64,000 nt of DNA from Eriocheir sinensis (lineage: Eukaryota > Arthropoda > Malacostraca > Decapoda > Varunidae). Position 1 is the stretch's first letter, and every line of letters begins with the position of its first letter. Below the pieces are notes generated by a model. It was not told the origin of the DNA. It did not search any database and was given only the letters and a program-made list of their open reading frames with translations. The stretch lies in the NCBI RefSeq assembly GCF_024679095.1, contig NC_066522.1, positions 5,537,558-5,601,557 of the forward strand. The letters run 5' to 3'. Of the stretch, positions 25,060 to 33,636 are shown one piece after another. Made by a program: the position numbers and the translations under genes.

Positions 25060-25460
25060 TACATTCATATGTATGGTTCGAATACAGTTTATATATAAAA
25101 AAAAAAACAATAAAACTATGAAACTTGATTTTTTTTTTTTTTGTGTGTGTAGGGTTGAATAATGGGAGAATAAAAATCTGAAAAAAATCATATATGCATC
25201 AAGGATAAAAATGTTCAATGCTTTCACATTTAGGGAATAATATACAACAGCCCTAACCATTTAAGATACAGTCTTCTTTCCATGTGTCGAGCTACGCATG
25301 TATCAAAGAGATGCTCTTGGAGTTGTCTTGTAAATCATGAAAACGAACGACCTGAGTTAGGAAACTGAAAAAGCTGGGTTATGACACTTCGTCTATATAT
25401 ATACAGTACTATCATCCCAAGACTTAAATTAGCACCGGGACAACTGAGTAACTTGTATAG
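25060..25460. other. AT-rich intron sequence, nothing recognised
   Basis: A-runs, T-runs and low-complexity AT sequence with no open frame of interest. Confidence 0.5.
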
Positions 25461-25467
25461 AAGGGGG

Positions 25468-25575
25468 AATAATGCCCGGAGGGGAAAATGTCCGGAGGGG
25501 AATATGTCCAGGGGGGAATTTGTAAGGGGGAAAATGTCCGGAGGGGAAAATGTCCGCAGGGGAAAATGTCCTACA
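25468..25575. repeat. Inverted partner minisatellite, GGGGAAAATGTCC type
   Basis: Six or more units of GGGGAAAATGTCCGGA with a 15-18 bp period. This is the reverse complement of the motif at 23546-23745. CTAATGGAG lies beside both arrays, in the same orientation. Confidence 0.8.
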
Positions 25576-25861
25576 CTCGCTAATGGAGACGGTCGTACGT
25601 AGTGAAAGTGCGTTGAGTGGTTATTGATGGATTAGCGCTGGGAGGTAGCTGAATGGAGTGAGGCTAGAAATTAAAAGTAAATGTATGATTTGTGAAACAG
25701 CATAGAAAATAAAGGAGTAAAATAAGAAAGACAACGTATCTGATAAGTTATAAATTAGGGGGAAAGGTTTACATCGACACCACGAATAATAGTAAAATAC
25801 TAGTGAGCAATAAAGTTAAAACAACAGCCAACCTCCCTCTCTCACCGCCTCGCCGCGCCAG

Positions 25862-26013
25862 TGTCGCCGTCGAGCATTAGCATCGCGGGCGTGGGTGACG
25901 GGGGCGTGGTGAAGGTAGAGGCGGGGCACTTGCTACGGCTGGAGTGCCTGGGGAAGGGAGCACGGCCCCCCGCCTCCGTCACCTGGTACAGGGACGCCAT
26001 CACGCTCAGCAAA
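25862..26013 (+). CDS. Second Ig exon of the same receptor (first half of next Ig domain)
   Basis: After the acceptor CGCGCCAG, the frame (phase 1 start) encodes SPSSISIAG, VVKVEAGHLLRLECLGK, and ARPPASVTWYRDAITLSK. The E-x-G-x-x-L-x-L-x-C strand, the P-A-S-V-T-W-Y-R core and the linker SPSSISI are as in kin-of-IRRE/nephrin receptors, directly after an AANLTV end. The frame stays open to 26169, but sequence after about 26013 looks like C/T-rich repeat. The expected donor AAG-GTAAG reads AAAG-ATAAG here, so the end is uncertain. This may be a lost donor (+1 change) or a sequence error. Confidence 0.65.
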
Positions 26014-26079
26014 GATAAGACGCCCGCCATGCACACTATGTCCACGTTAACGACTTCCTCCTTAGGCTTCATCGGCCTT

Positions 26080-26410
26080 GTCTTTTCCGTCCTGCTCTTT
26101 CGCTTTCTCCCTGCCGAGCTGCATATTCCTGCCCAGGCTCCTCCCCTCCTCCTCCTCTCCACGAATTAACTTCACTTCTTCCTTAGGTTTCCTCGTCCTT
26201 GTCTTCCCCGTCCCATCCTTCGCTTTCTCCTTGGCGGGCTCCTCCTCCTCCTCTTCACGCATGAGCCGCTGACTCATCACCGTCTCCCCCTCCCTCTTCA
26301 TTTAAGCCTTAATATCACTTACAGATTTCGATTTGTCGCTTGTTCACACTGACACTTCCCCACATTCGTCACCCTCCCCACGCGGCCACCGGCGGTGCGG
26401 AACGAAAAAC
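26080..26410. repeat. Dispersed repeat block, copy 1 (shared with 42.48 kb)
   Basis: CTCCTCCTCCTC, then CGCAT-A-CC-GTGACT, TTTAGCC-TAATATC, GTTCACAC and GCCACCG-CGGTGCGG-ACGAAAAA blocks occur in the same order and orientation at 42480-42690. A further matching part (ACTACGA-ACAC, ACG-AATTTG) lies at 27060-27105 and 42950-42985. A SINE copy interrupts this copy between the blocks. Within 26080-26280 two related units (CTTCCTTAGG-TTC, TTCGCTTTCTCC) also repeat. Confidence 0.65.
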
Positions 26411-26649
26411 ATAACTGCTCGTTTTTTTTCGTTTTTTTTGTAATATGGCTAAAATGTAATAATTTTTACCATAACTATATTATAAAAAAAAGGATTCTGA
26501 TCCTAAAGCTACGTCTGACTTGATTAAATCAAATTTGAATGTTAATATCACGATATAAATCATTCTTCATTCTTAAACATTACGAAAAACAGCATCTGAT
26601 CTATTCTGTTTTCTTTTTCGTAATATGTTCAAAACTCGACATGCTGAAG

Positions 26650-26925
26650 TTTTTTTTTTTTTTTTTTTTTTTTGTTGCTATTGCGCCGGTAGGGCTTCTT
26701 CCAGTGTGATCCTGTCGGTCGGTCAAAGGCTTCTTTTAGGTCTGGTCGGCTGGCCCGGCCTGTTCTGGCGTTCTGTGTTTGTGGTGGCGTATCTTGCATT
26801 GGCATTGGTTGGTTCTCATCTCTGCTCTCCAGAATCTAGACCTAGAATCTAGAGTCCGTTGATGGGTGGTCTTCTGGACAGTGTGGGTGGGTAGTTTTAA
26901 GGCGGCGGCGAAAAGCAAAAAAAAG
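26650..26925 (-). mobile_element. SINE family 1, copy 3
   Basis: A T-run of about 24 (poly-A tail on minus) is followed by TATTGCGCCGGTAGG-CTTCTTCC, CCCGGCCTGTTCTGGCG, TAGAATCTAGAGTCCG and GATGGGTGGTCTTCTGGACAG. The head with its pol III boxes is lost beyond about 26925. It inserted into the repeat block shared with 42.5 kb. Confidence 0.85.
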
Positions 26926-27169
26926 CTTGTGGTGGCGAACTGCGAGGCCTCTCCCTCCTCGTTGACTTGTTACTTTGCCACTACTTTGACCGCCTCCGCC
27001 ATACGTAACATTCTCGATTAACGTAACAAAATATCCATTAGTTAATATTTAATTTCCATTCTTAATAACTACGATGACACACGAAACGGAATTTGTAACA
27101 CGGTTTCAGTAAACCTAAATAATTAACAGACCCACTCATTGTCCCATGCATAATGGAAATACTTCGGGA

Positions 27170-27475
27170 GTGTTACATAACAAGTGACAGGCTTTCCGGG
27201 TTTTCATTTCACTGTGTTCTCTGCGGGCCCAGGTTCAAATCCCGTCCGGGTCAGTCGACGTGCAGCTCACCCAGCCGTTCATCATCCCTTTTAGGCTGGT
27301 CGATAAATGGGTACCTGAGGGAACCTAGGGAAGGTAAACTGTGGTAACCCAGATATCACACTGGCCCTCTGTTCCGGGTTAATTGGTTCTTACCCACCAG
27401 TGGCCCAAGGGCCAAGACGACGTAGATGAGCATAGAGGACATACGCAGCTATTGCGTACGCCCCCAACTTTGCCA
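27170..27475 (+). mobile_element. tRNA-derived SINE family 2, copy 1
   Basis: A B-box-like GGTTCAAATCCCGTCC (27232-27247) follows a degraded tRNA-like head. The body has GTGCAGCTCACCCAGC, GGCTGGTCGATAAATGGGTA, GGGAAGGTAAACTGTGG and GTTCTTACCCACCAGTGGC, all shared with 40645-40920. It is unrelated to family 1. No poly-A tail is visible. Confidence 0.75.
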
Positions 27476-27866
27476 TTACCCTTTAGACATTCATGATAGT
27501 GCCAACTAAGGAAGAAAAACTTTGGTAAACTATGGGGAACAAAAGTATATTTTGCAGTATGGAGAAGCCAGTTTCATTTGTATTTAGTCTATCTGAACTT
27601 TACGAGCACAATCATGATACCGTCAGTGATAAAGAAAAATAAATAAAGAGACTGACTGATTGAAGCAGGACCAATCAGCAATAAGGTTTTCAAAGGAACT
27701 TCAAATGGCTCTCGGTCAAACGTTCCCAACCTTTGCTTCTGGCGACCCAAATTTCGTTGCTCGAGCCGCGGCCGCGGCCCCATCGATCAAAGGAGCTACA
27801 TCCCATTTACCGACGACTTACGACCAATGAAAAAAATAACGACCAGATGACGAAAATATCAAGCTT

Positions 27867-27991
<125 letters not shown>

Positions 27992-28307
27992 GTATCAATA
28001 AGGCACGTTTGAATATAAATTACTGGTGACTGCAGGAGCGATACAGCTGCGAGAGGTCGGGAGGTGGGTGGGGGGAGGCGCTGTAAACAACCTCTGATAA
28101 TTATTTTAAAATTGACCGCCACTTAAAACCACCTGTATTCAATATTAGGAGGTTAGAGGAAGAGGGGTGAGACTGCGAGGCACCTGAACAGAAGGGGGGA
28201 TGAAGTGACCGTGGCGGGATGAGGTTCAGTAAGCTCACCGGGGAAAGATTTAAACCACCTGACTGTGCAATGAGGTCACCGAGCCGCTAGGGAACCACCC
28301 CATCCCC

Positions 28308-28308
<1 letters not shown>

Positions 28309-28347
<39 letters not shown>
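28309..28347. repeat. (CA)n microsatellite
   Basis: CA array of about 39 bp. The AT-rich stretch to 28835 holds no recognisable gene. Confidence 0.97.
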
Positions 28348-28350
<3 letters not shown>

Positions 28351-28839
28351 TGTGTACCATCGGCATTAACTTGTAAAAAAAACTCTTATGAAGTATTGGA
28401 CGTTTACATTATGAAAACATTACGATGGTTGTTTACGATTATGTAGTTTAACACAGTACCTTATGATGACCGGCGAGTAGCGAGTCACCTCTCCTATCGT
28501 ACTGGGACAAACATTGTTCTTCATCTCATCGTTTTGGGAGTAGCGATTTTAGGGCGGGGGCTGTTTGTGTTTTGCCCTTTGGCCTGCCTCCTCCCGTGCT
28601 GTAAAAAAATAACCACGTATATATAGTTTCGAAGAAAACAATAAAATACATTTATAGCTACGCAAAACTTAAGAGCAATTTATCGAATCTACTACCTTTT
28701 ACATAAAAATAAGTTCACAAAAAAGCTAAAGATATCATTATTTCTAAAAGGTACTCTGAAAGAAAATAAACTAATTAATGAAATTTGTACTATAAAAATG
28801 TTAACTAAAAAAAAAAACCGTAGCAAAAATACGAAAACT

Positions 28840-28849
28840 GTGTGCGTGT

Positions 28850-28931
<82 letters not shown>

Positions 28932-29165
28932 AATTGCCTTTCCTTGACCTCATTATTTATCATCTTCCTCTCATACATTTTCCCTCAAGGAGACTTATCA
29001 TCATCATATTTCACTCCACCCTCTTCCTTCCTCCTCTCCTTCAGCACCTTCTTTCGTCCTCAAGTCTCTCTCCTCCTGCGAAACATTTAACATTTCCTCT
29101 CTTTCCCCCTCACCCTTCTCCTCATTCATCCATCTTTGTTATATTGACTTGGTTATATTGACTCA
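28840..29165 (+). repeat. (GT)n-headed dispersed repeat, copy 1
   Basis: A GT array (28840-28930) leads into TTAATTGC, CTCAAGGAGACTTATCATCA, ATTTCACTCCACCCTCTTCC and TTGCTATATTGAC-like blocks. The same order, including the leading GT array, is found at 43900-44235. The GT array is therefore probably part of the repeat unit and not independent. Confidence 0.75.
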
Positions 29166-29249
29166 TTGTATGTCCAATAATGTACTATTTTACCAGAACA
29201 TTTTTGTCATTAATTATTATTGTTATTACCTTTACTATTATTTATATTA

Positions 29250-29252
29250 TTA

Positions 29253-29320
<68 letters not shown>

Positions 29321-29378
29321 TGTATTATTATTATTACCATAATTATTAATATTTTTTTTGTATATAAGTAGTAGTAAC

Positions 29379-29409
<31 letters not shown>

Positions 29410-29412
29410 ATA
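29250..29412. repeat. (TTA)n and (AGT)n trinucleotide arrays
   Basis: TTA repeats at about 29255-29320, then AGT/GTA repeats at 29368-29410. The poly-I, poly-Y and poly-N frames are artefacts. Confidence 0.95.
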
Positions 29413-29514
29413 GCAGTAGTTTGTTACACAATTGTTCTCTGGGGTTCTGTACATGGCATCTAATCTTGGCAGGTAAGAGACGGGCACATTACTACAAGAG
29501 ATTTGGAGGGCGAG

Positions 29515-30150
29515 TTGTACTAAAAAGGTCAGCGTACTAGGGGACTTCAAATATAGATATATGGACTGGGAAGGCCTACTGGGTGATATAGAAGCTGAAA
29601 ATTTTCTTAAAGTTTTACTAGACAATCTGCTCATGCAGGTAATTACTGAGCCTACCTACATTTTATACTTAGTCCTAACTAATAATGGGAATATGATAAT
29701 ATGATGATTTGCGGCCCTTTTTTTTTATTTGCAGGCTATTTTTCATTGTTGTTTTCTATTTTTTCGCCCTTGAGATGTTTCCTTTCCTGTAAAAAAAAAA
29801 AAAGGAAGCTGGAGTTGAGGGGAGAGCTAGGAAAGAGTGACCCCAAGGAGGTTAGGTTCTACTTTAATGAAGGGGATATTAGAAAGCTTTTCATGGTAAG
29901 AGAACCATGTAGGGCACGTAGTAATGGCTTTAAAATGGATAACTTTAGATTCAACAAGGACATAGGCAAGAACTGATTTACCAACAGAGAGGTGGATGAT
30001 TGGAACAGGCTTGAGAGTCATCTTGAGTGGCACTACGATAGTGACATTAAAAAAAAAAAATTAGATAAATTCATGGATAGTGATGATAGGTGCTCATGGG
30101 AGCTTACCGGACTCTTGCGGACGCCTTACGTTCTTATATTCTTATTTGCT
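29515..30150 (+). pseudogene. Internally deleted CR1-like LINE copy
   Basis: It starts within the endonuclease: LGDFKYRYMDWEGLLGDIEA (29540 on) and VITEPT match the EN of the 33.5-38 kb element. After a nested fragment (29706-29804), RGELGKSDPKEVRFYF resumes the EN SDH region, then jumps at once to NEGDIRKLFMVREPCRARSN, the extreme C-terminus of ORF2. The whole RT is deleted. The 3' end (about 30100-30145) has the family's hairpin remnant and TTCTTATATTCTTAT tail. A TGA replaces a Trp at about 29976. Confidence 0.85.
29706..29804 (+). mobile_element. Nested 3' fragment of a jockey-like LINE
   Basis: GTTTTCTATTTTTTCGCCC then TTGAGATGTTTCCTTTCCTGT and an A-run match the 3' end of the LINE at 60750-60822. 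It lies between two parts of the CR1-like endonuclease, so it inserted after that copy. Confidence 0.75.
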
Positions 30151-30304
30151 TTTTATTTTTTTGTGTGTGTGTGTGTAAATAGTGGTCTGGTTTCCTGGAT
30201 TTGGGATTATAATGGTTTGACTGCTCACTCTATTACCTACAGATAAGCGACAAGCAGCTTATTGGAGCAGTGGCGGACGACATGACCATTGCTACAGAAA
30301 GAGG

Positions 30305-30307
<3 letters not shown>

Positions 30308-30394
<87 letters not shown>
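30308..30394. repeat. (CT)n microsatellite
   Basis: CT array of about 87 bp. 30395-30797 is C/T-rich with no gene recognised. Confidence 0.98.
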
Positions 30395-30399
<5 letters not shown>

Positions 30400-30797
30400 T
30401 TCTAGCTCCCCCGCACCCGTTTCGTAACCTTATTTACTCCTTCCCTCCACTCCCCATTCTGCCTCTCCCAAACCCTTCGTCTGCCTGTGTGCACCGCCTC
30501 TCCTCCTGGATTCCCAACCCGCCGTATCATCTCATCTTCTGCCGTGCCTTATCTCCTCTGCCTCTACTTTTATTCGGCTACCTCTTATGTTATCCCCTAT
30601 CTTTTATGAAAGCACAGAGCCTTAAACATAGCCCTAAATGTCCTTCTTTTCTCCCTTCCCTACTTCAGATGGAACACACGTTGCTCGGCCGGAAAATAAA
30701 GCAAAACCGAACCCTTGTGTTATCCCTGATTCATTGAATAAAGAATGCCTAATACTTTCACCCGTTTCCACTATACAACCACCCACACCCACACCTT

Positions 30798-30800
<3 letters not shown>

Positions 30801-30845
<45 letters not shown>
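30801..30845. repeat. (CA)n microsatellite
   Basis: CA array abutting the 5' truncation point of the LINE fragment that follows. Confidence 0.97.
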
Positions 30846-30846
<1 letters not shown>

Positions 30847-30849
30847 TCC

Positions 30850-31765
30850 ATGGCGCCCCCATCCACGCAGAGGGCCTCCCTGACGCTCTCGAAGACTCCA
30901 CACAATCCAGCAAGAGGATGATAGAACGTGTAGATGGCATCGGTAGCCACCTTGCCTTCTTCCTCCTCTCGCGATACTTCGTTGTCCCTCGCTGCACCTA
31001 CCTCATGCGCGCGGCCCCCACCTATCTTGCCCCTGAAAACCTTCGCCGTATAGATGACATCATACGCAATGCCATCTCCAGCATTTGCAACATCGATCTC
31101 CCTGAAGAAAGCTGGATTCAAGCGTCTCTGCCCACTCGCCTGGGAGGGATCGGCATCAGGCGTATGGAAGACGCTGCCCTACCTGCCTTCATCTCCTCCA
31201 TGAGTGCCACGCAGAAGCTTGTCGGACGAATAACCTGTCGCTCAAACGACGACGGCCCAACGCTCCTTGCCCCAGCCCTCACAGCCTTCACTGATCTCAT
31301 CCGACCACAAGACGCCCAGGATTTCTCCGCAGAGTCGCCACTTCAGCAACGCCAGCTGGACGAAGCCGCCACGCAAACGCCTTGACACTCTCCTCGAGGA
31401 AAGGTCGCTGGTCTGGGACGTCACCTGCTCAAACACCTTCAACTCCACTCAAGTCACCGTCTGTGCCGTAACCCCCAGAGCCGCCGCCGGCGCTGCTGAG
31501 CAACGGAAACATGCGCGCTACTCCGCACTAGTCCAGCGATACCGCTTCGAACCCCTCGCAGTGGAGACGACCGGCGTGCTGGGACCCGCGATCTCCAAGT
31601 TCCTGACATCTAGGACGTCGTATCACAGCACAGACGGGAGAGAAGCGGGAAACCTGCTGGCTCAGGCAACGTGTCAGTCTTGCCATTGTACGCGGCAACG
31701 CTGCCGCCATCACGGTGCCGGCGACGGTCCCGTGATGGGCCCCCGTTTTGTAAACGTAATATAGA
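30850..31765 (+). pseudogene. C-terminal region of a further non-LTR retrotransposon
   Basis: The frame opening GAPIHAEGLPDALEDST at the edge of the CA array runs through RYFVVPRCTYLMRAAPTYLA, SWIQASLPTRLGGIGIRRME and LPAFISSM, the post-palm (thumb) segment found in a widespread invertebrate LINE group with SLP-R-GGLGIR. A frame change near 31370 leads to RYRFEPLAVETTGVLGP and a diverged C-terminal domain to 31765. Palm motifs A-C are absent, so it is 5' truncated. I cannot assign the clade. Confidence 0.7.
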
Positions 31766-31839
31766 ATAAAAATTTTGCTTCGTATGTATGACAGTGTGAA
31801 CGTATATTTGTACCGCATGCATGACTGTATGAATGTAGG

Positions 31840-31866
31840 GACACACACACACACACACACACACAC
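31840..31866. repeat. (CA)n microsatellite
   Basis: Short CA array directly before a SINE-like unit. Confidence 0.95.
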
Positions 31867-32130
31867 GTAGATCCCATGGTGAAGTTGTTAAATTATCAGT
31901 CTGCTATCCTAGCAGAGTGAGGTTCGAGCCCTGCTCAGGCCTAAAGGGCTATCTGCTGACAAAGAGTGGTTACTATAGCCTCCCTTAATTAAGAAAGAGA
32001 AACTGATGTGTGTGGTATGTGGGGTCCAAGCAATGTCCATAGATCGGTTAAATGAGCTCCAAAGCCCTCTCCGGGAGGGTACAAGTCGGCGATCACGACC
32101 CCAGCACGTGATCAGTGAATTGCACACCCC
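31867..32130 (+). mobile_element. Possible third SINE family (single copy)
   Basis: A tRNA-like start (CCATGGTGAAGTTGTTAAAT) is followed by GAGGTTCGAGCCCTGCTC, a good B box (31918-31936). A body with no match elsewhere in the window follows. With one copy and no clear tail this is tentative. Confidence 0.4.
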
Positions 32131-32369
32131 CTCATACACACGCACGACATACAGGCTGTTGCCTCCGGTTTTCACTTTCCTCCTATAATTTTATATTTCA
32201 TTTTGGGTTAAGGTGCTTTGGACGAATTTTTAGACGAAAGTCTGATATCTGGTCAGTTAAATTCTTAATAAAAAAATATCTCACATATTTTGTCTTATTT
32301 TTATTCTTATTTCTTTGGTATGGTACAGATGACGAGCAACTGAAAATGTTTGCCGAGCAAAAACGCTGA

Positions 32370-32404
32370 CCCCCCCCCCCCCACACACACACACACACGC
32401 ACAC
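32370..32404. repeat. Poly-C and (CA)n tract
   Basis: About 12 C followed by CA repeats. 32405-32674 is pyrimidine-rich with no gene. Confidence 0.9.
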
Positions 32405-32674
32405 ATACCACCATCTATCACGATATGTATCGATAAATCTGATCGGCCCCTCTCCCTCCCTCTATCCCTCCTTACCTTAGTGTCTCAACCCAAGTCTCTT
32501 TCTCATTCTACTTCCCTCTTTCTCTTGGACCCCTTTTTATTCTATCCTACCTCCCCTAAACTTCTCTCTTTTTGCCTTCTTTCCCCTTGAAAAGAAAAAG
32601 AAGAAATAAGGAAAGCAGAAAGGAAAGCCGAAAGAAGTAACCAAATGAGTGGGTTAAGAACTTAAGACCAGGAT

Positions 32675-32675
32675 G

Positions 32676-32722
<47 letters not shown>
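32675..32722. repeat. (CA)n microsatellite, left of a MITE
   Basis: CA array interrupted by the element at 32723 and resumed at 32936-32989. Confidence 0.95.
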
Positions 32723-32933
32723 AAGGCCGTAATTTCGGGGGGGGGGCTAGGGAAGCCGTAGCCTCCCAAAAGTGTTCATATCGGTCTCAAAATGCCCCTA
32801 AAAGTGCTTATTTTTTTCAAAATTACTTCCCCACCTGCGCATGGCCGCTTCGCTCGTCACCCTCCACTCCCACAGGAACCTTTGATACCCTCTAGCCCCC
32901 CCAAAAAAATCTGCCAAAACTACGGGCCTGCGT

Positions 32934-32935
<2 letters not shown>
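32723..32935. mobile_element. ~210-bp MITE-like element inside a CA array
   Basis: The left end AAGGCCGTAATTTCGGGG and GGGGGCTAGG are mirrored at the right end, reverse-complemented AGGCCCGTAGTTTTGG and GGGGGGGCTAGAGG. CA repeats lie on both sides, as if it had inserted in one array. No coding sequence. A target duplication cannot be told apart in CA repeat. Confidence 0.6.

Positions 32936-32990
<55 letters not shown>
32936..32990. repeat. (CA)n microsatellite, right of the MITE
   Basis: CA array of about 54 bp. Confidence 0.95.
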
Positions 32991-32991
<1 letters not shown>

Positions 32992-33084
32992 TAAGACAAT
33001 TGCATTTTGCTCTACGCGACTCGTTAGTAATTTAAAGTCTCCTCCGTGCTCTGCCTGAGAAGCTGCTGCAGCCCAGCCCACCAA

Positions 33085-33275
33085 GGATGAAGAGGAGGAG
33101 AAGGAGGAGGAGGAGGAGGAAGAGGAAGAGGAAGAGGAAGAGGAAGAGGAGGAAGAGGAAGAGGAAGAGGAAGAGGAAAAGGAGGAGGAGGAGGAGGAGG
33201 AGGAGGAGGGGAAGCATGAGAAGAAGGAAGAGGAGGAGGAAGCGGATGAGCAGGAGGAGGAAGACGAGAACAAGG
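33085..33275. repeat. GGA/GAA purine tract
   Basis: Imperfect AGG and GAA trinucleotide tract of about 190 bp. All frames are open because the repeat lacks stops. There is no reason to call a protein. Confidence 0.9.
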
Positions 33276-33636
33276 GCAATGGCGACGACAACAACGACAT
33301 CACACAGAGGGAGAAAACACAGATCACACCAATGCAGCTGATGTTCACCTACAACCCTGGCCCATCTTATCACACGCGATTAAAGGACACTTATGGTAGA
33401 CTCCGAACAGACAAGAGATCTGATTCTAGGGTTTGGTGACCAATCTGAAGGAAAACGCTAATGTTACACTAATTTCGAAAATGCAACTTCACTCAATGCA
33501 GCGTCGAGAATACAAAGGGCAAACCTAATATAAAACTTAAAACCATTAAGAACATAAGAACATAAGAACGCAGGAGTCTACAAGAGGCCGGTAGGCCTGT
33601 ACGAGGCAGCTCCTTTGACCCTAAGCTCCCGTGTAT

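Noticed and set aside
33087..33341. Arg-rich plus frame and Ser-rich minus frame
   Set aside because: GGA repeat low complexity; no conserved domain.
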